DNA of 17,180 nt, from assembly GCA_900088475.1 (NCBI GenBank), contig FLMG01004617.1:774-17953 (forward strand). Reading direction: 5' to 3'. Positions 9,073-17,180 of the stretch are shown one piece after another; positions within the stretch are counted from its first letter, which is position 1, and each line of letters starts with the position of its first letter. Under the pieces are notes generated by a model. The model saw only the letters and a list, made by a program, of their open reading frames with translations. It was not told where the DNA came from and did no database searches. Position numbers and translations under genes: made by a program. This stretch comes from Hyphochytrium catenoides (lineage: Eukaryota > Sar > Hyphochytriomycetes > Hyphochytriales > Hyphochytriaceae).

Positions 9073-12000
9073 CTAGAGACCTGTGAGACCGTGAGAGGAT
9101 ATAGACTTTCTGCGAGTAAGGTTTTCTACTGGACTTTGAATCTGATGATGACTCTCAGCTATCGTCCGTTTGAGGCTTGGAGTCCCTGTTTCCAGGCAAA
9201 AAGATGAGGAGGCAGGATCTCGTTATGGCCTCAACCCAGGTCCTTGTCGGCCTTCTTCATGCTTTTCTCTACCAAAGCTCTACTTACCTTCAAAGCTAAT
9301 GCGTGACAACCCAATTCTAGAAGGGTCCTCGTTATTGCCTGCCACGTCATTGTCGTAAGGCCTGCTTTCAGAAGAGTGTGACCGCTTCGCGATTCGCCGC
9401 ATGGCGGTACCGCACCGGTTGACCGCGTCGTCTTCTCTGTCCTTGTTGGTTCTACCTTCTGTCGCATGTCTTTCAAGATGAGTTGAAGGTGACCCGGTTC
9501 CGTTACATATAGAGTCTCCTGAAGTATTACGCCCTTGTTGGTAGAGATCATTGCCCGTTCGTTGCGCGGCACGAGTCCTCCTGATATCGTGTCCAAGAGC
9601 TTGAGGAGTTTCGGACAGAGAGGAGGACGCTCGCTCAACTGCTGCCGTCTTCTGGCTAGAAAATGAGCGATCACCCCCTGCGATGGATGATGGGTTCAAT
9701 CAGCCGCCGTCGTGATGAGAAAACAAAGATAAAGTTGCTCTTGTTGGATCGGTCACACGTACCTGAGCAGCAGGCTCGGTCGGCCTTGTTGTCAAGTTTG
9801 CTTTGAGCATGGGAAGAGGGAGAAAGAGACTGCTGACCACTGCCAGGATGCAAATGTGCTTTTTGGTCTTCTTTGCATCTACTACTTCTCAGGGAAAGCT
9901 TGCTCGCCCTGCCTTGCGCTGCAGTTCTCGCTCCTGCAATTACAACCTACTTCCCCCAGTTAGGGTGAGACAAAGGCACCACAACTCACATCGCTACCAC
10001 CAACCTTTCTCTCCTGTGGCACAGATTGAGCAGCCCCGTCGTTTCCTTTCTCCTTCAAGGGCTCTTCGTTGTTCTTTGCAGGCGCGAGAGCGTTTTGGGA
10101 GGACCGCAGTTCATCTGCTTTTTCGCTTGCGGCACTCTTCTCCTCAATCTTGTTGGCACTAGATGGTTCAGGAAGAGTTGTGGAGATCCAAATGTCCTTT
10201 GTAGACGCACTAACTTCGCGAAGGCCGGCGATATTTAAGATGCGGCCTTTGAACTGATCCTGAGTAGAGGATACGGCAGTTATCATGGTGTGACTCTGAA
10301 AGCGGTGTTCTGTTCCCTTGCTTTTTGTCGCCCTTAGAGGACCTACCGATACAGGCGTCTCGATGTGAAGAACGAGCCTCACGGCCCTTCCACTAATTGG
10401 CGTCGCTGTCGCTTTGGAGCCACAAAGCGGGTGAATACTTTCATTTCCTTGGCGGAAGTTCACTTCAAGGTTGACTACAGGGTCAGCCAACCTGGCCGAC
10501 TCTCCAAACTCAGCCCAGGTGAGCTCACGCCTCCAAATTCTTATAGGAAAAGAGGCCCCCATGTGGTAGATCGAAAAGCAAATACTGTTGCTGCCGACAT
10601 CTAACCAGTTCTCCGCTCCTCCAGGAACCAAAGGGATGCCAGTCTGTTCCCCAAGATTTTAGTAACCGAAAAGCAGCAGTAGCGGAGGTTAAACCGAGAC
10701 CGGTGAGCCGTCACGAAGGTAGTGTCATTCTTTTAGACTACTACTTACAACCGTTTCTGTCGTGCTTTCGCCTCCAGGGATGACTTTCAGTAGCTGGACC
10801 TTCTTGATTCGTTGGGAAAGTACGGCGCCATGATTTGCACGGTTGAGATTGTTGATGACAGTTCTGGCTGCCGTTTTAAATGGCTAAGAATACAAAGATA
10901 GAGAATGGAGGGTAAAGAGCAAGCCGTGATGCATCATCGTTATATAGATACCATAATGGGCGACGACAGATGGGAAGCCTACCTTCCCCACCATTCCATT
11001 TAGCATGGCCAAGAGCTTTCCATCAAGTCGTTTGGATAGAGAAGAAGAAGTCGAATTGCCTCCAGACGACTCAAGCTTCAGCAAGCGAAATATTATCTCA
11101 ATGCCATTCGCCTGTAAAGAGTATTCACTCATCATCGGAACAGCGTTGCTAAGCGCCACCACGCTGTCAAGGGTCTCGTTATCCTGGACAATCTTCAACT
11201 TGGTGGCCTTCCTTGCCCATTGCAGAACACTTAGCGCGAGCTCCGACGCAGTGTCAGCTACCATTCCATCACTGTCAGCTTCTTCAAGATAGACTCGTAG
11301 TGCTTTTCGAAAAAGGAGCGACCCTATGCCATTGATGCTAGACAGAGTTTCAACCTCAACCTAAATACAATACATGGAGTAAACGAAAGGGTCATCAGCA
11401 GGTCAATGAGAGCGAGGAAGCACCCGATATTCTCGTCTACTCTCGTCCTACCAGAACGGCAAGCCCTTGCAGGAACTCGCAGAACGCCGGCTGACAGTGG
11501 CACGAGTGGGAAGATTGTTGCTGAAATGCTTCCAACGCCATTTCTACGTGTGAGCCAATGTTATGCTGCAGCATCAACATGCAGTGCTTCTTCTGCTCAG
11601 AAAGTTGTTCCAGTATCTTTAAGGCGCTGATTGTCTTGATTTGTCGAGATGGTTCCGGTCATTGATATAGAGATAGTCCGTCAGTTAATTAGACTTCGCC
11701 TTTTCCTTGTTGCTCTAAGTACTTCCAGCAATGCTTGTCGTCCATCGACATAGGCCTTTACTTACCGTGTCGTAGTTCCCAGCTTCTGCCTCTGCGCTGA
11801 GATCCTGGCATACTCTTTTGACTAGATCGGACCCTAAGACTGGAGGAAGTTCTTTCTCCAATTTTGTCTGCTGAAGCGCCTGATACCTGTCTTTTGCAGA
11901 AACCGCAGCCTGCCAAATGGTAGGGAGATTGGTTTACGTGGGCAAGCAGGTAGTAGCCAAAGGAGACTTTAGTCATAAGTACACCCGTCATCGAATCATC

Positions 12001-12310
12001 AATGGAGGACACAGTGGGCAGAGCAATCAACGCTCCACCACCAAGAATTACGAACCTTGAGTAAGGCTCGCAACTTGAATAACTCCATGGCAGCTTTCAC
12101 CACTATTTTTGGCCGGGGTTTGCGTGTCGTGTTGTCGTCTGGAGATAGTTTATACCCACGTTTGCGAAGAATGAGCTAGACAAAGACTTCCCCTCGCCTA
12201 ACTGGTTACGCTTCGTCGTTCTTCGCTGGGCCTAATAATGCTAACATTCTTACAAATGCCACGCCTGGTGGGTGCAAATGCGACTCGAAAAAAAGCGCGT
12301 TTTTGATATT
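9073..12310 (-). CDS. Large helical (ARM-like) protein with disordered C-terminus (10-11 exons, 5' end unsure)
   Basis: Proposed exons: 12310-12254 (weak), 12175-12056, 11909-11766, 11634-11452, 11360-10983, 10883-10749, 10643-10347, 10295-9998, 9933-9763, 9677-9288, 9185-9073; up to 761 residues. If the first two exons are wrong in part, the ATG at 12088 would start a 715-residue protein. The N-terminal half is helical and ARM/HEAT-like, for example LSNAVPMMSEYSLQANGIE and IIFRLLKLE. The middle (exon 10643-10347) looks beta-rich with a conserved-looking GGAENWLDVGSNSICFSIYH. The last about 330 residues are Ser/Lys/Glu-rich and look disordered. I do not recognise the family; a scaffold is a guess. 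Weak points: the acceptor at 11635 is AAG; the donor near 9998 is weak and a stronger GTGAGT lies at 9989; the 51-bp intron 10346-10296 is in frame without a stop. Confidence 0.6.
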
Positions 12311-13828
12311 CTAGGTTGATTGTGAGACGCAAAAAGCCGGTTGGACTGAAGAGTTAGCTGCTGCTACCCATTTGCGGCGGCGGCGGTGGTAGAGATTATC
12401 GCAACACTACTGCTGATTGGATTGTCTTCTGCAGGTGGTATCGAGTTATCGGTAAAATGAAGTCTAGATGCTCCAACCATCGGCGCCAGATAGAAAGCGC
12501 GACAGGAGAGGGCCGTCATTCTCTCTTCTTCTTTCCTCTTCTTCCTCATCTCTCTTCCTCCCATCTTTCTCCTCTCTTCTTTTTGCTGGTCTCCGTCCTG
12601 AACTGATACAATCAGAAACGTGATGAAGAACCACAACCGAAGAAGAATGAAGAATTGAAAGACTGTATTATAAACAGAACTGATTGTAATGCGCTGCCAC
12701 TGCGTGCGGAATTGCTCTCCGTAATTCTTCAAACCTAAAACGGAAATGGCCTCGAAGGAAAACGAAAATGAGGGTGCGGAAGGAGCGAGGGCAACAAGAA
12801 GAAGGAAGATAGGTCAGCGAACTCCATTATCTACTTCTTGTGTTCCACTGTTACATACGGGAGCTCCAGCTATTTGTACAGTAATGTAAAAGCCTTCTCC
12901 ATCTTCAAGGACCCCAACACAGATATTCCACTTTCGAGAGGTAATATTTCGAAAACGACAGTCCTCCAGAGAGAAGGGAGGGGGAAAGGGGGGGGGGGGC
13001 CCTCGGAAAAACGGTACGACTGTACTTGTACTAGGGTAGTGGCGACATTGCTAATTCCCACAGCTGGCAGCATAGATGGTGCTGGTGGTCCATGATGAAG
13101 ATAATAGCGCCGATACAGCGCCGATAGCGCCGACGGCGGCGATAGCAGTCGAAGATTTATTGAAGGAATGCCCGCGCCGTGCTTGGTTGATAATGCCAGG
13201 AGAATAGGTAAGTGCCGTGAGCATAAGGAGGCAAGGCCCGTCTTCTGGCAACAAGAATAGCCCACCATGTCTTAGCAGTAGCTACAGAAGAAGAAAGGGC
13301 TTATTTATTTAGTTTGTAGAAGGCGCAGACCAGCTCACCATCCGCCAGTGCCGCTAACTTTGGCTTCAAAGGTCAGTGGTAACACTGGAGGAGAGTCCAC
13401 GCCAGCTGAGCTCCGCAGCATCAATATCCCGCAGCCTCGTATAGAGGAGTAACCCTCCTCCTTATACACTGAGAGAGAAGAACAAGAGGGTTAAGTCAAG
13501 AGAGTCATCGGCGATCTGGCTTTAACTTATCCGGACCTCCTGTGAAGAAGGCATCGGCGCACATCGTAGCTTGATTATCCTTTTTTGCTGCGCTCTACAG
13601 TATAGGAACACCGACGCTCGCTTGCCCGACTCGAGGAGACATCATAACAGAGAGATCGCAGCCCAATAGAGGAAGAAGAAAGAGCTGCGACTGTACTTCC
13701 TTCATATCAACGTCTTGTCTTTTTTTTGAGATTGCGATATCATCGTCTCTGCCTCATTTTCTCAAACCCTGTTCGGAGAAAAGTTCCCTCAGAGCAACTA
13801 TGTAGCGCGGCTTGGACTCCCTTCCTAG
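12311..13828. other. Unresolved region, coding-like fragments only
   Basis: This lies between the ARM-like gene and the stop of the zinc-finger gene. Fragments seen: a minus-strand frame 12732-12364 with a hydrophobic stretch (VFQFFILLRLWFFITFLIV) that runs into a GA-rich intron-like tract after a possible donor near 12609; a plus-strand ATG at 12746 with a short charged ORF; a plus-strand frame to about 12941 ending at a GTAATA donor; a plus-strand 43-codon ORF at 13076-13207 with Ala/Pro-rich repeats, whose stop abuts a GTAAGT; and a run of 12 G at 12988-12999. I could not join these into a gene. The hydrophobic frame could be a 5' exon of the ARM-like gene or a small membrane protein. The rest, 13210-13828, shows nothing beyond a hairpin. 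Confidence 0.4.
13439..13467. repeat. Imperfect inverted repeat (hairpin)
   Basis: GTATA-GAGGAG (13439-13449) is followed by a 5-nt loop and CTCCTC, a 2-nt bulge and TATAC (13455-13467). This gives an 11-bp stem with one bulge. It lies about 360 bp beyond the zinc-finger gene's stop. No run of U follows on either strand, so it is not a bacterial-type terminator; it may be a 3' UTR structure or chance. Confidence 0.5.
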
Positions 13829-15610
13829 CTACTTGTGTGACTCCTCCCCAAGTGAGATATTGGCACTAATGTGCGGCTGCCCTTCTTCTTCCATCGCGTT
13901 CTGTTGTCCAGAAGAAGCTATAATTAGAAAATGCATTGCCCCTTCTGCCCAGTGTCTGAGGCAGTACGGTCCTTGATGATCCTCTCCTGCAAGCCGCCTA
14001 TCACAGCCTGCTTTAGAGCACCATCGGAGCTTAGTAATATCCGCTGCCAGTGCCGCTATATGGTCTCTGCAGAGCCCTCGTCCACCCTTTGCCGGAATCG
14101 TGCAGCCAGTGGCAGTGCAGAACTTCAATATCGTTGACGCATTGTGATCTATGCAGAGACCTTTGGAAGTGCTAGGCTTCATACAACCAGATGCAGAGCA
14201 ACGCATTGTCTCTGTGTAATGAGCGTCGCAAAGGCCCTGGGCCGTCGCTTTCTTCCGACAGCTTTGCATGAGACATACCAAAAGCCCATCTGCAGATTCT
14301 GAGATAGTTGATGACATGCTTGTGCGGTGGCTACTATTGGCGGATGGAGGAGCACGGCTAGACTCACGGCATGGACTGCCCTCTTCTTCGTTGTCCTTGA
14401 TGCTGGTGGCAGAGGGAAGGGCATTTTTTGCACCAGCAGATGCTTCCTTACGCGGAATCTCATTTGCTTCAACATAATGAAGCCAGCACATCTGCCCTGT
14501 GTGGGCCTTTTTGGGGCATCCTATGATTACGCACAGACGCGGTGGGGCACCATGACCCTTGCAGAGCCCCATCCCTTGATTTCGCTTGCCACAGCCCCAG
14601 ACAGAGCAATAGCTTCTACTCGTCGACTGGTGCCGTCGACAAAGGCCCTGTGCTCCAGCAGTCCTTGACACTTCTGCGCAGCCTTTCACGGGACACTGAC
14701 CAGCTATATTGCTGGGCCGGACCTCCTTCTTGGTGCTGTTTGCTCTTGCTTGTGTTTCTTGTTCCTTCTGGTGTGCCATACACAGACTTCCACCTACCTT
14801 TGCCTCTTTATTGCACTCTAGAATAGCACAGCAGCCGTGAATCTTCCTCTTCTTAGGGCTTCTGATTTTGCTGCGGTTGACTTGTTGCTCAAGGACGATG
14901 GAGATCTCGGTAAGAGGAGAGGCAAAAAGGTGACGAGAAGTAGCCTTTGTCTGTTCTGGGAACCTCTTACTTTGACGGTGAGTCATTCTGTTCTGTTCCT
15001 TGTGAGGAGGCAGGGCCGGTGATTTCTCTTTCCCAGTCTTCATGGTAGCGCTGCTGGCTGGGCACTTCTTCGTCGCTCCATTAGAAGCTAAAGCAGTGGT
15101 TACAGAAGACTCGTTGGAAGATGTGGGGTACGATGAAGACAAAGAACAGAGAAAGGATGAGTCCAGCGTCCCAATCATCTCGCATGACGGCTCAGTCATG
15201 GACGCTCCTCGCCTTTCCGCTGGACTCTTTGTCTCCTCCTTGATCCAGATGTCTTCTTCTTGCTCAAAGAGGTCCTCCTCTAGTTCCATCTCTGGCTCGT
15301 GCTCTTGTTCTTCAATAATTTTTGAGCTATCTGTTCCGTTGTCCGTGGTCGCCTGTCCCCTAACCTTGATGCTGTGGGGCTCTGCTTCTTCATCTCCCTC
15401 CTGTTCGGTCATCCATGTGAGCAAGACTTTCTGATCCAGCTCTTCTTTCGCCTCTTCGTCTCCCAACGCAGCCGCCAGCAGCACCCTAGCAATCTGACGA
15501 CTCAATACCTCGACTGAGCGGGGTTCTTGGAGGAGCTCATCATAGGGTCCCATTCTCCGCGATACGGCTCCAGAAGGTAGCCATCCATCACAAGCTCTAA
15601 CCTTTGCCAT
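13829..15610 (-). CDS. Eight-finger C-x4-C-x9-13-C-x2-H protein, WRKY19-like zinc finger type
   Basis: An intron-free frame of 593 residues. The first in-frame ATG is at 15610 (context ACATGG, A at -3, G at +4); the frame is open further up but has no ATG there. Residues about 94-125 are very acidic and 251-256 (SPKKRK) look like a nuclear localisation signal. From 260 to 553 there are eight fingers C-x4-C-x(9-13)-C-x2-H, for example CSVWGCGKRNQGMGLCKGH, CVIIGCPKKAHTGQMCWLH and CSASGCMKPSTSKGLCIDH. Four have the x9 spacing; the first and seventh have x10, the second x12 and the eighth x13. Four fingers sit before and four after a Ser-rich linker (about 385-442). This finger type is named after WRKY19-like proteins and is expanded in oomycetes and relatives; the WRKY DNA-binding domain itself is absent. 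Nuclear DNA- or protein-binding is inferred. It is the only long intron-free gene in the window. Confidence 0.9.
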   Translation of the reverse strand: MAKVRACDGWLPSGAVSRRMGPYDELLQEPRSVEVLSRQIARVLLAAALGDEEAKEELDQKVLLTWMTEQEGDEEAEPHSIKVRGQATTDNGTDSSKIIEEQEHEPEMELEEDLFEQEEDIWIKEETKSPAERRGASMTEPSCEMIGTLDSSFLCSLSSSYPTSSNESSVTTALASNGATKKCPASSATMKTGKEKSPALPPHKEQNRMTHRQSKRFPEQTKATSRHLFASPLTEISIVLEQQVNRSKIRSPKKRKIHGCCAILECNKEAKVGGSLCMAHQKEQETQARANSTKKEVRPSNIAGQCPVKGCAEVSRTAGAQGLCRRHQSTSRSYCSVWGCGKRNQGMGLCKGHGAPPRLCVIIGCPKKAHTGQMCWLHYVEANEIPRKEASAGAKNALPSATSIKDNEEEGSPCRESSRAPPSANSSHRTSMSSTISESADGLLVCLMQSCRKKATAQGLCDAHYTETMRCSASGCMKPSTSKGLCIDHNASTILKFCTATGCTIPAKGGRGLCRDHIAALAADITKLRWCSKAGCDRRLAGEDHQGPYCLRHWAEGAMHFLIIASSGQQNAMEEEGQPHISANISLGEESHK

Positions 15611-15736
15611 GTTCTCTGTCCTTGATGGTCGGCCTAGCCCGGTAACTACTAGGCTAAGAAGTACGAGGCCTAAAGAGTCTGCATCATCCGGTGATTTGAG
15701 CTCTAAAGGAAGAGATCCGTAACTGGTTGGGTTGTG

Positions 15737-15757
15737 CTCTCTCTCTCTCTCTCTCTC
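15737..15757. repeat. (CT)n microsatellite upstream of the zinc-finger gene
   Basis: A 21-nt CT dinucleotide run, about 127 bp before the zinc-finger start codon on its antisense strand. In the sense direction it is a GA tract in the probable 5' UTR or in a 5' intron, matching the GA tract just before the start of the RRM gene. Confidence 0.9.
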
Positions 15758-16439
15758 GACGTATGAGGAGATTGGATTGTGACGGAGCGGAGAGAGCACT
15801 ACCTTTCCTCTTCCTGTGCTGCTCTCTTTTCTCCACTCTGTTCTCTAACCGACGGTGATCGGCAGGAGTAAGGTAGGAGAAGCGGGAGGAGAAGTAAACG
15901 TCCTCGATTCGCTAGGAGAAGCCAACCGAGCAGGGAAACAGAGGTGAGAGGGTGTTCATTGAAATATCCTCCCTTCCCCGGAATCAGTGTTACTATTGTA
16001 CGGCAACAGCCACTTGTCATCTTACCTCTCTCTCTCTCTCTCCTCTATGCTCTTTCTCTCACTCTTTTCTCTCTCCTCTAATTCTTACTGGGAGAGGAAG
16101 GACAGCAGGCATCATAGACTCACCTCAGGAGATTGGGACGTGTATCAAGGACTTCACCTCTGGTATTAAGCGTGTACCAGGAGGCTAGAGAGACAGTACA
16201 GATATAGCAGGCAGAAGGATGGATAAATGACAAGGACCCCAAGCAGTCGGAGGCAAGCGGGGAAGGAGAGGGGAAGAGAGAGACAAGACGACGTGACAGA
16301 ACGAGAGAAAGGAAAAGAAGAGGAGAAGTGAGACCGTCCGAAAGGTAGCAAGAGAAAAAGCAAGAGAAAGCCAGACTCGAAGGAAAAGGTCTTTGTACCC
16401 TTTCCAGTTACCCATGGCAAGATCTGCAATTTTTATGAG

Positions 16440-16850
16440 CGCGCTCTCTCTCTTTTTTTTTTTCCTCTTTCTCTCGCGTTTACCCCTCTAGCAGATCTCT
16501 CTCCTGCCCATCCCTCTCTTCCATCTTCTCTCACATCAATCCATGTTTCAAAAGCCTACTCTTCTTCGCTTGGTTCTTCTTATCTCTCAATCTCTTTCTT
16601 TACTCCCGTTTTCTCGTTTCCGCACCTCTCTCTCCCTCTCGCTATCTCTCTCTTTTAACCGGAACCCCTCTATATCTTTTTTTTTTCTTTTCCTCTCTTC
16701 TTTTCTTTGTCGTGCTCTCTCTTCTTTCCCATCCCTCATTCTTTCCTTTCTTTCTTGTTCTGTCTGTCTCACTTTCTTCTCTCTCTCTCTATCGTTCTCT
16801 CTCTCTCTATCTTTCTCTCTCTCCTCTCTCTTGTCTCGTCTATGATCTCC
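16440..16850. repeat. Long polypyrimidine/polypurine tract
   Basis: About 400 bp in which the plus strand is almost entirely C and T, mostly CTCT, TTCT and CCTC units with T8-T9 runs near 16455 and 16679. Frames are open on both strands only because the composition lacks stop codons, giving Ser/Leu/Phe runs one way and Glu/Arg/Lys runs the other. I read it as a simple-sequence spacer or intron, not a gene. Confidence 0.75.
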
Positions 16851-16974
16851 ACGCTGCGGCCGAAACCTTCCATATTTCTAGCAGGCTCGATGCTTTCGTT
16901 TTCCCTTTCTGTGTTCCCTGTCTCCTTTCAAAGGACCGAGCGGGCAAGGGCAAAAGGCGGGAGAAAGAAAGGAA

Positions 16975-16978
<4 letters not shown>

Positions 16979-17009
<31 letters not shown>
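16979..17009. repeat. (AG)n microsatellite
   Basis: A pure AG dinucleotide run of about 31 nt, the longest perfect purine repeat on the plus strand near the right edge. It ends 17 bp before a perfect 10-bp inverted repeat. Confidence 0.95.
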
Positions 17010-17012
<3 letters not shown>

Positions 17013-17026
17013 AACGCGGACGTCAT

Positions 17027-17052
17027 AACGGTAGTGACTGCCCACTACCGTT
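17027..17052. repeat. Perfect 10-bp inverted repeat with 6-nt loop
   Basis: AACGGTAGTG (17027-17036) and CACTACCGTT (17043-17052) are exact reverse complements around the loop ACTGCC. It would form a stable hairpin in RNA of either strand. It does not match the histone mRNA stem-loop, and no neighbouring gene explains it. Confidence 0.8.
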
Positions 17053-17180
17053 TTATTACTACTGCCCTGTATCCTATGAAGTAAACAGCGTTAGGGACTC
17101 ACCCCGCCAGGGATACTATTGACGACCCTCTAGATTTTCACGAAAAGGGCCATCTTGATCCCCTCCTCTCTCTCTCTCTC

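Larger units (their letters stand above)
15611..17180. other. 5' flank of the zinc-finger gene and polypyrimidine spacer, no confident gene
   Basis: The stretch 15620-16450 upstream of the zinc-finger gene includes (CT)n runs. From about 16440 to 16850 the plus strand is almost pure pyrimidine, like the introns and spacers elsewhere. On the minus strand I see possible exons: an ATGG start at 16415-16412, 16184-16124 and 15911-15850, which would join in phase to the zinc-finger frame at 15702. Near the right edge a strong minus-strand donor (GTGAGT at 17102) and an acceptor (CATAG at 17074) are only 29 bp apart, too short for an intron here. A gene entering from beyond 17180 on the minus strand is possible but not shown. 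Confidence 0.4.

Noticed and set aside
10026-10257. Plus-strand frames opposite the ARM-like gene
   Set aside because: They are shadows of exons 10643-10347 and 10295-9998, with no motif or splice support.
13931-15434. Plus-strand frames opposite the zinc-finger gene
   Set aside because: The minus strand has eight regular C/H fingers; the plus-strand frames are Cys/Ser-rich echoes of them.
16543-16845. Plus-strand Ser/Leu/Phe-rich protein, or minus-strand Glu/Arg-rich protein
   Set aside because: The sequence is a 400-bp polypyrimidine tract lacking stop codons by composition; no start exon or domain supports coding.
17074-17129. Two minus-strand exons joined across 17102-17074
   Set aside because: The phases match, but the intron would be 29 bp and one exon 27 bp, well below every other intron in the window.
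1-17180. tRNA, rRNA, CRISPR array, insertion sequence or prophage
   Set aside because: No tRNA-like T-arm/acceptor pairing, no spaced direct repeats with spacers, no transposase and no terminal repeats were seen.

Overview
This window looks like nuclear DNA of a small-genome, intron-rich microbial eukaryote. Every multi-exon gene is broken by short GT-AG introns (about 51-363 bp). Non-coding DNA and parts of coding DNA are full of (GA)n/(CT)n purine-pyrimidine tracts. There is no operon, Shine-Dalgarno pattern, rRNA or tRNA. The gene content fits a flagellated protist, and my best guess is a stramenopile: a Kelch plus MORN protein, and an array of eight short C-x4-C-x9-13-C-x2-H fingers of the 'WRKY19-like' type that is common in oomycetes. 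That placement is inference from family knowledge, not something the sequence proves.

Layout. (1) 133-2184 (+): a 500-residue RE/RS-rich RNA-binding protein with one C-terminal RRM, 3 exons. (2) 2282-6261 (-): a 13-exon, 721-residue fusion of a six-repeat Kelch propeller and about 13 MORN repeats, convergent with gene 1 and only 97 bp away. (3) 6262-8051: a 1.8 kb stretch without a confident gene. It holds a long antisense ORF and a (+) exon-like frame with one PPR-like motif. (4) 8052-8894 (-): a 2-exon, 255-residue coiled-coil protein. (5) 9073-about 12310 (-): a 10- or 11-exon gene for a helical, ARM-like protein with a disordered C-terminus; its 5' end is unresolved. (6) 12311-13828: unresolved. 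(7) 13829-15610 (-): an intron-free 593-residue protein with eight zinc fingers. (8) 15611-17180: 5' flank of gene 7 and a long polypyrimidine region with weak exon candidates.

I joined exons by hand, requiring GT-AG ends, matching reading phase and unbroken domain motifs. Within the Kelch and MORN repeats this is strong, because the repeat pattern must continue across each junction. In the gene of unknown family it is weaker. Gene 1 probably acts in RNA processing, gene 2 as a cytoskeleton- or membrane-linked scaffold, and gene 7 in the nucleus. Nothing shows that the genes work in one pathway; four of the five confident genes share the minus strand but have their own starts.
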